Positions 54,935-64,000 of a DNA stretch of 64,000 nt are shown here, piece after piece. The stretch is taken from contig CAJZBQ010000023.1 of assembly GCA_914767885.1 (NCBI GenBank), positions 437,501-501,500 of the forward strand. The letters are read 5' to 3'. Positions within the stretch are counted from its first letter, which is position 1. Each line of letters opens with the position of its first letter. The translations under genes were made by a program, and so were the position numbers. The DNA comes from Blepharisma stoltei (Eukaryota > Ciliophora > Heterotrichea > Heterotrichida > Blepharismidae). The notes below the pieces were generated by a model. The model was not told the DNA's origin. It worked only from the letters and a program-made list of their open reading frames with translations, and made no database searches.

Positions 54935-55495
54935 TACTCCTCCTGTAGTTGGCTAACAAAATTTTTGCTCTAGCGAAATTGTAGAATTTTCAAGCATTCC
55001 AATTTAAAAATAGAAAAGTAAAATCTATGTTTTTTAAAATACAAGCTGTTTAAAACTCAATAGATTAGATAGCATTTCATTATAATAATTATCGTTAAAT
55101 ACCAACATATTTCTTATAAACACACAATTAAAAATGGAAGGCAGAAGTTTAGGGCACAGTCCCTATACTTTTTCCTAGTGAGGGAAGTTTCGACTTTCTG
55201 AAGGAAATCTGAGGGTTGGGACTGCTTCGGCAACACCAACCACACTTGAATCACATTCAAGAATCGAAGAGAGACTCGTCTGGGCCATAGGCAACAGAAA
55301 CGGTTTGACGGTTAGGCCGATTCCACCTACCGTTGTTCAGAGCTGTTTTGCCAGTGGATGGAATTCATGAAGGAGGAGCTTGTATTGTCAGATCCTAAGC
55401 TAAGTGGGGGTCGACAAAGTGTTATCGTAATCTTAATCTTAATCTTATAAACAAATTATATTAAAAATATTTTTTTATTGCCTACGGAAGAGGGG
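54935..55495. mobile_element. Old family A IES-like element (561 bp including a nested retroposon)
   Basis: The left end TACTCCTCCTGTAGTTGGC and the right end CCTACGGAAGAGGGG then TA (55496-55497). The interior has the family A motif around ACAAGCTGTTTAAAACTCAA. It is intergenic, so excision cannot be tested by frame. Without the retroposon and one duplication it would be about 230 bp. Confidence 0.6.
55123..55442 (+). mobile_element. Retroposon-like element (E6), 320 bp, nested in an IES
   Basis: An 11-bp duplication, TCTTATAAACA, flanks it (55112-55122 and 55443-55453). It starts CACAATTAAAAATGGAAGGC and ends GTAATCTTAATCTTAATC. It is GC-rich, with no ORF. Its 3' end is nearly the same as that of E4. 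Confidence 0.88.
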
Positions 55496-55564
55496 TATGT
55501 TTTACCAAATATATGTTTTCCAAGGCTTCGAAACTCAATAGGAGAAGAGAGTTAGCTTAAAAGC

Positions 55565-56020
55565 TTAATACGCTCTCGAGCTATCAATATCTTTTCTCTT
55601 AAGTGCGTCTTCAAGAAATCCATGCATATTTTCAGTGAACACATATTTCTTAACCTTCTCATCAGAAAACTTCCATTTGAGTCCATTATCCTCGAACCCC
55701 ATCAATTTGTAGTATGAGCCTTTAAATCCTATATACCAGCCAAAAAACATTGTAGTTGTCCAAACAATTGTAAAAGCCCTTCTTCTATTTAAAGGAAAGC
55801 TCTTCAAATTTGCAGTCATCGCATATCCCAGCACAGCTCCAAAAGGAATTGAATAGAAAAATGGCATATACTCAGGAAGTCTCATATTAGCGATAACATC
55901 TCTAAAAAACGGCGATTCAATAATAATTGGATATGGAGGCCTTTCCCCTGGCTCATACAAATGCTTCATTTTGCCGACTTGGACCAGTCTCTTGAAGAGG
56001 TAGTAATTATCGTCGCTCAT
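55565..56020 (-). CDS. Small protein with two hydrophobic segments, mitochondrial-complex-like
   Basis: 151 residues from ATG 56020 (MSDDNYYLFKRLVQVGKMKH). Two hydrophobic stretches (MPFFYSIPFGAVLGYAMT and FTIVWTTTMFFGWYIGF) lie between charged ends. The size and layout resemble accessory subunits of respiratory complexes, but I cannot name one. It is divergent from the dynamin gene with 33 bp between start codons. Confidence 0.65.
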   Translation of the reverse strand: MSDDNYYLFKRLVQVGKMKHLYEPGERPPYPIIIESPFFRDVIANMRLPEYMPFFYSIPFGAVLGYAMTANLKSFPLNRRRAFTIVWTTTMFFGWYIGFKGSYYKLMGFEDNGLKWKFSDEKVKKYVFTENMHGFLEDALKRKDIDSSRAY

Positions 56021-56053
56021 ATTTATATGAAATAAATAAAGGTGAATTATAAA
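56021..56053. promoter_or_regulatory. 33-bp divergent intergenic region
   Basis: Start codons of the minus-strand small protein and the plus-strand dynamin are only 33 bp apart. Both 5' UTRs and start regions must be very short or overlap. The INTS4-like/LC7 pair at 47246-47278 has the same 33-bp spacing. Confidence 0.6.
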
Positions 56054-58569
56054 ATGGAGTCTGGAGAGGATTTCGCTGGCAGCTTTTATAGCAATCTCAG
56101 ATCGATCGTCACTTTGACTGATAATCTTAGAGATGCAGGTTTGCAAAAGTATATTCGTCTCCCTCGTATTGTTACACTTGGTATTCAGAGCAGTGGTAAA
56201 AGCTCAGTTCTAGAATCAATTGTGGGTTTAAATTTCTTGCCGAGAAGTGAAGGGATCTGCACGAGGTGTCCGCTTGAACTGAGACTGGTGCATACTGAAA
56301 ATGAAACAAAACCTTGGGCTGAGTTCGAAGGAGTCCAAGAAAAGTTCACTGATTTTGGCAAAGTTAAAGAAATGATATTAGCACAGACTGATAAGAAAGC
56401 GGGGAGGAATAAAGGGATTGTGGATGATCCCATTATATTGACGATTCATTCAAGCACTTGTCCTGATTTAACGCTCATTGATTTGCCAGGGATAACAAGA
56501 ATTCCGCTAGCTGGGAGTGACCATCCTGCAGATATTGAAAGAATCACGAAAGAGATGTGCTTCAGGTATATTTCTGACCCAAGGACTATCATTTTATGTT
56601 TGTGCCCTGCAAATACTGATTTAAGCACTTCAGAGTCTTTACTGATGGCAAAGAAGGTGGATAAGGCTGGTATCAGGACTATTGGTGTGATAACAAAAAT
56701 TGATATTATGGACAGAGGGACAAATGCCAAAAAAATTCTTCTAGGCGAGGAAATTCCATTAAGACTTGGCTATGTTGGTGTGAAAAATAGATCGCAAGAA
56801 GACATTAATAATGAGGTTAAAGTAGAAAACGCCTTGCAAGAAGAGAAGCAATATTTCGCTTCCCATCCTGTATATTCAACAATGCCGCAAGGTGTTTTGG
56901 GGACTGAAGTTCTTACCCAAAAACTAACTCATGTGATGTTTAACCACATTAAAGGATTCTTACCAGAAATAATGAGAGAAACTATGTTTAGGATCAAGGA
57001 GTGTGACGACAAACTAAAAGAACTCGGCCCAAGTACCCCTGAAGAGCCAAGATATAAAGTTCAGCTTCTTTGGAATATGGTTACCGATTTTTGCGAAATT
57101 TTCAAAAACACCATTAGAGGAAAATATGATAGAAAATTATCATCACGAATTACTAAAGATTTAGCTGGAGGTGCCACAATTAAAAGTTACTTTAATTCTT
57201 TACTTTCAGAATTCTCATCAAATACTTATAAAGTGACTGAATCATATACAAACGAAGATATTCAGCATGCAATGGCTTCTCATGAAGGAGACACTATTCC
57301 TGGCTTTCCTTCGGTTGACGTGTTCATTTTCTTACTTCAGCCTCAGCTTGAAAAATTAAGAGAGCCAGTTCTTGACTGCTTAATGAATGTCCATTCTTAC
57401 CTTGATCAGTTAGCTTCTAAGCTGATAGAAAGAATTTTCTACAGATTTCCAGCTTTATCTACAGAAATTGCAGAACTCGCCTCTCATGTTTTAGTAAAAG
57501 AGAGAGAAGAATGCAGAGAAATCGTAGAAAAAATGATCGATTCTGAAGAAACTTATGTGTTTACTAATGATCTTGATTACTTAACATCTAGAACTGATAT
57601 TGTCCCAAAGTCTGATGGAAGACCAAAAAGTTCAGAAGTAATGTTTGTAGATGAAATAAGGAACAGAATTGACTGCTATTTTAGACTTGTGATTAGAACT
57701 GTAAGAGATAGTGTTCCTAAAGCAATTGGAACCTTTTTAGTCTCCTCTTTAAATTGAAACCAAAAAATCTGCACAAATTAAAGCATTATTTTTTTATATA
57801 AATTTTTATGGTACAAAAATATTAAATTGTTTATTAAAATTTATATATTAAACATTTTTATTGATTCAGGTAAAAATTTTATGTGTATAGTATTCCAATT
57901 ACACTCCTTCCTTTAATATAGGCTTATTTCAGATTTTGGAGCGCATTCGCCACATTAAATTTGGTGCCAAAGCTACTTACACTTAAATTATTATTTTAAC
58001 TATAAAAATTATATATTTATAAAGGGGGTTGCTTTATCGAAAAAGCAAAATTTATCAATATATTGTTCAAATTTAATGGGTAGTTAGTAAGATCGGTGAT
58101 GGACAAAATGCAGATGGAATTATATGAAAGAATTAATATGACTGAAACAATTTTGGCAAAAGTAAGTGAACCTCCTCATATAACTGCTGAAAGAAATATG
58201 CTTAAAGGCCAGTTAGAAACTCTTAGAAAGGCAGAAAAAATTATGAAGCATGATCCTGCGCTAGCGATGCAAGCTGAGTCGGTAGAAGACGAAATCAGAA
58301 AGCAAGAAGAAGAATTAAAGGCTGCTGCAGAAGAAAAGAAGAAAAGGGATGAAGAAAAAAAGAAAAGAGAAGAAGATAAGGAAAGAGATAAGGCAAGAAA
58401 AGAAGAATTAGATAACCAAGAAAGAAACAGAAAAGCAACCGAAACTTCTCAAATAATTGAAGACGTAAAACAGCCAGAACCTCCAAGGGTTGAACCGAAG
58501 CAAGCTACTAGCAACTCACTATTTGGCGATATAAAGAAGGCAAAAAGAACAGAAAAATCGCTATTTTAA
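56054..58569 (+). CDS. Dynamin-family GTPase
   Basis: 721 residues after removal of IES 57738-58087. GTPase motifs: G1 GIQSSGKSS, G2 around RCPLELRLV, G3 DLPGI, G4 TKID. A middle domain follows. The GED-like part (AIGTFLRSVMDKMQMELYER, ERNMLKGQLETLRKAEKI) lies after the IES and matches dynamin/Dnm1 GED layout. The C-terminus is a Lys/Glu-rich helix and a basic end instead of PH or PRD domains. Without IES excision the protein would lose its GED. Roles in membrane or organelle fission are expected. Confidence 0.93.
57738..58087. mobile_element. TA-bounded IES, family B (350 bp)
   Basis: The left end TAGTCTCCTCTTTAAATTG and the right end TCAAATTTAATGGGTAGTTA then G and TA (58088-58089). Excision gives GTFLRSVMDKMQMELYERIN in frame in the dynamin GED. 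Another TA three bases earlier would also retain frame. Confidence 0.88.
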
Positions 58570-58653
58570 ATAAATCTTATTTATTTTCTTGCATCCTTAA
58601 ATTAACACTATTTTTAAATTTAAACCCACGATTTTACTGAATTTATTATAAAA

Positions 58654-59944
58654 ATGCTCACAAGAATTGGGAAAGTCGCCCGAAGATTCGCAACCTTCAA
58701 CTGGGAAGACCCGATTAATTTAACATCACTTCTCTCTGAGGATGAGCAGCTTGTTTACCAATCAGCCATCGCATTTGGCCAAAGCAAGCTGCTTCCTAAA
58801 GTCACAAAAGCATTTCAAGGTGAGCTAGTCGACAAGCAGATCATGAAAGAATACGGAGAGCAAGGATTTTTAGGCTGCACTCAGACTGACTATGGTCTTC
58901 CAGGAGTAAGCCAAGTCTCATATGGCTTAATGAACCGTGCCATTGAATCCATTGACAGCGGGTATCGATCTGCAATGAGCGTACAAAATGGCTTGGTCAT
59001 CTACCCAATTATGGAGTACGCAAAAAAAGAAGTTAAGGACAAGTTTATCCCTGGCTTGGCTTCTGGAGATTTAATAGGCTGCTTTGGACTTACCGAGCCA
59101 GATGCTGGTTCTGACCCATCAGGAATGAAAACTCGCTTCGTTAAAAAAGGTGACAAATATATCCTCAATGGCTCAAAAACATGGATCACACATGCGCCAA
59201 TTGCTGATGTTCTTATTGTTTGGGCAAGAGAAGAGGGTGGAGACATTCACGGATTTTTACTTGAAAGAGGATTTGAAGGGTTAACCACACCTAAAATTGA
59301 AGGGAAAATCTCATTAAGAACTAGTGTTACTGGCATGATCATGATGGACAATGTAGCAGTTCCAGAAAGCCACCATTTACAGGTTACAGGACTGAAAGGG
59401 CCAATGTCATGCTTAAACCAAGCAAGATTTGGCATCGCATGGGGTGCATTAGGTGCTGCAGAATCTTGCTACAAAATTGCGAGAAATTATACGTTAGACC
59501 GCAAACAGTTCGGTAAGCCGCTTGCACAAACACAGTTAATTCAGAAAAAGCTTGCAGATATGGCAACAGAACTATCACTTGGATTTAATGCAGTAATTCA
59601 TGTTTCAAGGCTAAAAGAGAAAAAATTGGTGCTTCCTGAACAGATCTCAATGATCAAAAGAAATTCATGTTTGAAAGCTTTGCAAATTGCAAGAGATGCC
59701 AGAGATATGCTATGCTAATTATAATAAATGGAAACTTCTCTATTGATTACCGTTATTACCCAGCTCTATGCTAAAGAAGTTTTCATTTATTTAAATCAGC
59801 ATAGGAGGCAATGGCATTGTTGACGAATACCATGTCATTAGACATATGGTCAATTTAGAAACTGTCAATACCTATGAAGGGACTGCTGATGTTCACGCCT
59901 TAATCCTGGGAAGAGCAATTACAGGCTTACAAGCCTTTAAATAA
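58654..59944 (+). CDS. GCDH: Glutaryl-CoA dehydrogenase, mitochondrial
   Basis: 399 residues after removal of the 91-bp IES 59711-59801. The start [17 protein letters not shown] is a plausible mitochondrial presequence. ACAD motifs: [16 protein letters not shown], the WITHAP FAD loop, [15 protein letters not shown], and, after the [19 protein letters not shown] and [20 protein letters not shown] with the catalytic Glu in TYEGT. The sequence is close to the GCDH subgroup, which oxidises and decarboxylates glutaryl-CoA to crotonyl-CoA in lysine and tryptophan breakdown. With the IES in place the protein stops before the catalytic Glu. Confidence 0.97.
59711..59801. mobile_element. Short palindromic TA-bounded IES (91 bp)
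   Basis: TA at 59711-59712 and 59802-59803. About 30 bp at each end are inverted: TATGCTAATTATAATAAATG at the left and CATTTATTTAAATCAGCATA at the right. Excision gives [13 protein letters not shown], an exact fit to GCDH proteins. Confidence 0.95.
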
Positions 59945-59956
59945 ATAGGACTTTAA

Positions 59957-60789
59957 TTATTTTTCTAATAGTTTTGATGCCCTGATCATTGCTTCTCTAT
60001 ATTTTACAATGTCGTCAGATTTTATATTGAATTCTTTATTTATCGTCTCAAAATGGAAAGCGTCTTCTGAAAAGTTACGTACTAAAGCTTTATGTTTTGG
60101 GTTTCTGCAAGGAAACATAGAAGCAAAGGTGTCTTTTCTTGGGGAGTTTCCTAAACGCGTAACTGATATTTTATTTTCTTCAGACTCAAAATTTGGATTT
60201 AAGCTGCTTCAATCATAGCCAGAAAGGCCTTTTTTAATTCTTTTCAATGGATATATTGGCACTTTGAATTCAGTTCGGGGAGGAGATAAAATGACCTTTT
60301 TCTCCCTGACTCCCCCTTCTCCCTCCGTGAGCGAATAAAAAAATTTGTTAGCTCATGGAGGGGTTAGTTTTTTTAATTAAAAAATATTAAATATAAATTT
60401 TATAGCCCGAAATTTAAAAAAATCCCAATTCGAAATAATTTTAAGCAAATATTAATTTATTTTGTTGGAAAATGCAAGCTGTTTATAATTAAACAGAACT
60501 AGCTCAGATTTTTCTTTATAATAATTATATAAATTTTGTTTTTTAAAAAAATTTTGTCCACTCACGAAGGGTGGACTTACCATAAAAATAGGGATTTTTT
60601 CGATGGTTTGTTCGCTCACGGAGGAAGGGAGGGAGTGAGGATTTTTGGGACATCAATCAAACCAACATCAGCTTTAGCTGGCTGGAATGTGGTGGTCATT
60701 AAGCTGAGCTCGTCAAAGGAAGGTGGAATTATAGTTGATTTAGGTGATGTAAGGAGTTTTCCTATAGAAATGTTTCTTTTATCCAGCAT
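59957..60789 (-). CDS. Small basic protein, unrecognised, hidden by TGA and an IES
   Basis: 167 residues from ATG 60789 (MLDKRNISIGKLLTSPKSTI) to TAA 59957-59959. IES 60307-60635 lies between VGLIDVPKIL and REKKVILSPPRTEFKVPIYP, and a TGA-Trp in GLSGYDWSSLNPN opens the rest of the frame. The C-terminal third (VTRLGNSPRKDTFASMFPC through YREAMIRASKLLEK) has good protein composition. No family recognised. Its 3' end is 12 bp from the GCDH stop, tail to tail. Confidence 0.75.
60307..60635. mobile_element. Family A IES bounded by TGA instead of TA (329 bp)
   Basis: The left end TGACTCCCCCTTCTCCCTCC and the right end GCTCACGGAGGAAGGGAGGG then AG and TGA (60636-60638). Both junctions carry TGA, not TA. 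Excision on TGA gives VPKILREKKVIL in frame. Inner hairpins are GTGAGCGAATA..TTGTTAGCTCATG and TTGTCCACTCACGAAGG. Confidence 0.88.
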
Positions 60790-60855
60790 TTTAAAGCCGA
60801 TTATCAATTTTTAATTGATTTTTATTGAAATTATTAATCATATGATTATTACACA

Positions 60856-63800
60856 TTATACGGAAGTGTAAGATTCAATTCTTCTTCTCAGCTTGGGGAT
60901 TTGCCTTTTAGCTCTTATAAGTGCATTAATCCCGTTAATCCATTGTTTAAAAGTAACATAACTTTTAGCAATCAGCTCAATTCTCCCTCCTTGTATCAGA
61001 GCTATATGGAAAGGGTACATTGCGCAGTCTTTGCAAATCTCTTTAAAGGCTGGGCTTTGATGGTCAAGGTATCCCTTTTCCTTCATGAGATCGTATTTTT
61101 CTTGTGTTTCTTTGGTAAAATTGGTGAATTCTAAGTCTTCTTGCCCAAGCTTCTTTTGGATTTTGAGAATTGTCATGGTAATTTGAGGGATTATTGGAGC
61201 CATTATTTGGTCAATAGAAATGCTAGACTCAAAGCCAGGCTTCAGCGGCTGTCTTATATCGATTCTTTGTAAAGATTTATGAAGCCTGAAGTACTTGATT
61301 CCATAGCCACATGCTTCAGGAGGATTTCTCACTGAATCTAAAGGATCAAAAGCTTGGAGTTTCAAAGAGTTATGCTGACTGAATTTTTTATAAATTTCAG
61401 CACCTTCGAGTAATGGCATTATTCTTTCATAAAAGTTTTTCTCAGACTGTGTAGTGTCTTCAAGATTAAATCTATAATATTTCTTTTGGCTTCTGACTTG
61501 TGCAGGAATTAAGGGAATTCTCTCAGAAATCATTTGTGCTTGCTTACCAAGTGTTTTTTCTACAAATTCAAAATAAGGATTAGGCTCTATTTGAGGAGAG
61601 TCTTCAGGCTTCTCAGGAATATCAAACTGAAGAATGTTAGTGGGTGGAATTGGAATATCTTGAGATTTTGGTTTTATTATTTTTCCGAAGCTTCTTGATC
61701 TGCTTTTTTCATTCAGGTTTTCGGGTTTAAATGGAGATCTTGAGGTATGCTGAGACTCATTAGTTCTCCCTGCTTTATTTTCTAGCTCTTCTAATTGTTT
61801 TTTGTCGTGTTGGATTTTTATTAAAGATGTTTCCAATACCTGTTTCTGTGTTCTCAGCATAGCTTCTTCTTGCTCTAATTCAGATAAAACTTTGACACTT
61901 GCAGCATCAATTGCGTCGATTCCTTCTTGGAGCTTTAGTAGTTCCCCTGTTCGTTCATCAATGCTTTCTTTTATGCCAAAGAGTTTGTTTTCTCCTCCTT
62001 CCTGCTGCTGTATTTGATTATTAATTTCCTCTAAAGAGTCTAACATATCTTGTCTTTTGCATTCAAGGATTTTTTCAATCTGACATTCAACAGACTGATA
62101 CTCATCTTCTGTTTCTTTAATCTGCAAATTTATCTGCAAAATTTCTTTTTTCATTTTTTTCAGCATTTCTTCATATTCCAACAGCGCTGGCTTTATGAAA
62201 TTTTCAATTGTAGCAGTTTCCTTTGCAATCAATTTTTCCCAAAACTGAACATTATGGTGCAGAGAGTGAGCTTGCTGCTTTAGTCTAAAATCTCCAGCCC
62301 CAGACTCAGAAGTGGTACTTCCATCAAGTCGTTTTGTTAAGTTTTTTTCTTTCATAATAAATTTCATCAAATTTTTCCTCATTTCGATTTTTTCTTTTTC
62401 AAATTTTGCTTTTTCTTGTATGAGCTTATACAGACAGTCTTCGAATCTAGCTTGATTTATTCTTTTTTCCTCAAGTTTTGCATTGATAGTTACTAGATAT
62501 TTTTCTCTTGAAATTATTTTTTGTATATAAATATTTATTAAATTTTCAAGAGATTTTCTTTGCTCAAAGTCATCGATTAGACTGAGAGAGCTGATTTTAA
62601 ATTCATCAATAATTGCTTTGTCGAGGACTGTTATTTTGCCTATAGGTCTTGGTCTTCCTAAGGCTGATTCTACTTCAGATTTTCACTGTTCAACTGCTGC
62701 CATTCTATTCCTGTACTTTTGCTGATGCTCATTTAGTTCTGCTTCCAGCTTGTAAACAGTTTCTGGATCTTCTTCGCCTTTGAGCCTTTCCATTAATAAT
62801 GATTCTTTTGCTTCCCATTCTTCTGACATCCTTGTCTGGTTCTTTATCATTTCTTTAAGCTGGACCCTTAATATTTCTTCTTCAATATCAAAATTTTCGT
62901 TGCAATTTACCCTCATAATTACTTCCTGTAGCGTTTCTAGTCCATAATTTCTGCACTTGATATTTAAAAACGATTCCAGTTTTTCGATTTCTTGCTGGTC
63001 TTTGAAATTTGGGGTATTTGAATAAACATGATTAATAGAATCTCTGCAATCTTCAATTTTTGATTTATACTCTTGAATATTCCTATTGGTTTCCCCCAAT
63101 TTTCATTCCAGATTTTGAATTTTTTCGATATATCCTTCTTTTTGTTGGGTCAAAAAATTAAATTGCTCAACTAAGTCGACTTCTTCGTCAAAATATTCAA
63201 GCTCATCTGCATATTCTAGCCTCAACCTTTCATAGACTTCTTCATCTTCTTCTCTTTGCGCTATGTATTCGGCCCTTGTGATATATCTTGAGTCCAGCTC
63301 TTCTTTGCACATTTTGATACAATTTTCAATTCGCTTAATTTCTTCTGAGCATTCTTGCTGCTTTGTAACTAATTTTTGCTTTTTATTAAGGAGGGTGGAG
63401 GATTCAGCTTCAAGGGGAATCAAAGAATTTTGATATGCTTGAAGTTTGCCTTGCTGGGCAGATTCTTTTAGCTTTTGCCTTTTAGCGACTGAATTTGATG
63501 TAGACTGGTACTCATCATGAAGCTGCTGGATGAGATCTTTGAGAGCTGCTGCTTTTTGAGATAGTGGATCTCTAGAAATTTTGCAGTTCTGAACTTCGAA
63601 TTGTTTTTGCTTGCCTAGAGATCGAAGCTTGTTTTGGATTTCGGTGAGCTGATTATTGAATGCTTCTTCTTTGCTAACTGAAATTCTTAGTAAATTAATT
63701 CGCTGTTGAATTTCATCCCTCTCTTGATTTTTCTTAAAATTCAAAGTAGAAATTTGAAGTGGAAAATTTGATTGAATAGGAGACGGAGTTGGCCTCTCTG

Positions 63801-63882
63801 TAGCAGATTCAAGTTTTTGGTCGATTTCAGCAATCTCTTTTTTGAGTCGCTGGATCCTCGTCATTGAAGAGGGATTCATCAT
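60856..63882 (-). CDS. 1008-residue coiled-coil protein with C-terminal PH-like domain
   Basis: One continuous frame from ATG 63882 (MMNPSSMTRIQRLKKEIAEI) when two TGA codons are Trp (NLEWKLGETN, VEQWKSEVES). Long coiled coils fill residues about 5-640. The C-terminal 100 residues (EICKDCAMYPFHIALIQGGR, ELIAKSYVTFKQWINGINAL) look like the last strands and helix of a PH domain. This suggests a scaffold that attaches to membrane or basal-body structures. Only the plain fold is inferred. Confidence 0.8.
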
Positions 63883-64000
63883 ATTTTTAAAATTTTCGTG
63901 AAAGCCTTATTTCTTATTGACAATTTTAACAAATTAAAAGGAGGATTGTTATTACATGATAGTCAATTTTTTATATTTTTACTCTTAAGCTTTGTGAAAC
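63883..64000. other. Short AT-rich end of the window
   Basis: Presumed 5' region of the coiled-coil gene; nothing else seen. Confidence 0.4.

Larger units (their letters stand above)
54733..55564. other. Intergenic, occupied by an old IES with a retroposon inside
   Basis: Apart from the nested elements at 54935-55495 the region is AT-rich spacer with no gene. Confidence 0.6.

Noticed and set aside
57740-57757. Dynamin ending just after the middle domain
   Set aside because: The stop lies in a family B IES. The GED continues in frame at 58090.
59711-59718. Truncated glutaryl-CoA dehydrogenase
   Set aside because: The stop lies in a 91-bp IES. The catalytic Glu region follows in frame.
1-64000. 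CRISPR arrays, bacterial operons, phage or plasmid genes
   Set aside because: No direct-repeat/spacer arrays or bacterial features. The gene content, introns and rRNA are eukaryotic.

Overview
The window looks like germline (micronuclear) DNA of a heterotrich ciliate, most likely Blepharisma or a close relative. In at least fifteen genes conserved protein sequence reads straight through TGA as tryptophan, while TAA and TAG end genes. Introns are mostly 15 to 17 nt. Many exons are cut by AT-rich blocks bounded by TA. Removing each block and one TA copy restores a recognisable protein, which is how internal eliminated sequences (IESs) behave. Gene lengths after removal come out as whole numbers of codons. 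The genus is my inference from the code, the intron size and TA-bounded IESs; no search was run.

Layout. 1-1874 is the 3' part of a large-subunit rRNA gene carrying two short insertions (74 and 71 bp). 2519-14082 holds an RRM/zinc-knuckle SR protein, a patatin-like lipase, an AAA ATPase, a zinc/coiled-coil protein, a DCN1-like gene with broken frames upstream, a duplicated fragment of the AAA gene, and a MAPKKK-like kinase. 14845-30361 holds a tail-anchored coiled-coil protein, a Pumilio/PUF protein, a VHS-like protein, several coiled-coil or disordered proteins, a large protein with a possible axonemal-dynein-light-chain-like segment, and a double zinc-finger protein. 31252-47245 holds two coiled-coil or disordered genes, an ABCC transporter, a DUSP/ubiquitin-like protein, a complete FAB1/PIKfyve kinase and an INTS4-like HEAT protein. 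47279-63882 holds Roadblock/LC7, membrane proteins, a myristoylated-type protein, a PROPPIN (Atg18/WIPI), a RING-H2 membrane E3, a dynamin, glutaryl-CoA dehydrogenase, a small conserved-looking gene hidden by TGA, and a 1008-residue coiled-coil protein. Several products (PIKfyve, PROPPIN, dynamin, VHS-like protein) belong to endosome and membrane traffic, but I see no operon-like logic; the genes are simply densely packed.

Three layers of inserted DNA lie over these genes. (1) MITE-like IESs with inverted-repeat ends of three families: A, ends like CTCC..CCGTGAGCGAACA; B, CTCCCC..TTTAAATTGGAACA; C, CTCCCC..ATCCTTGATCGAACG; typically 120-800 bp. (2) Very short IESs of 65, 81 and 91 bp. (3) A separate set of GC-richer retroposon-like elements, about 320-600 bp, which start near an ATGG, end in short TTAATC-type repeats and are flanked by 7-15 bp target-site duplications. 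Four or five of these sit inside coding exons, and removing the element plus one duplication copy restores the protein. Two IESs use T or TGA rather than TA at their ends, and one IES splits a 15-nt intron. The layer-3 elements and the rDNA insertions are the part of this window I would look at first.
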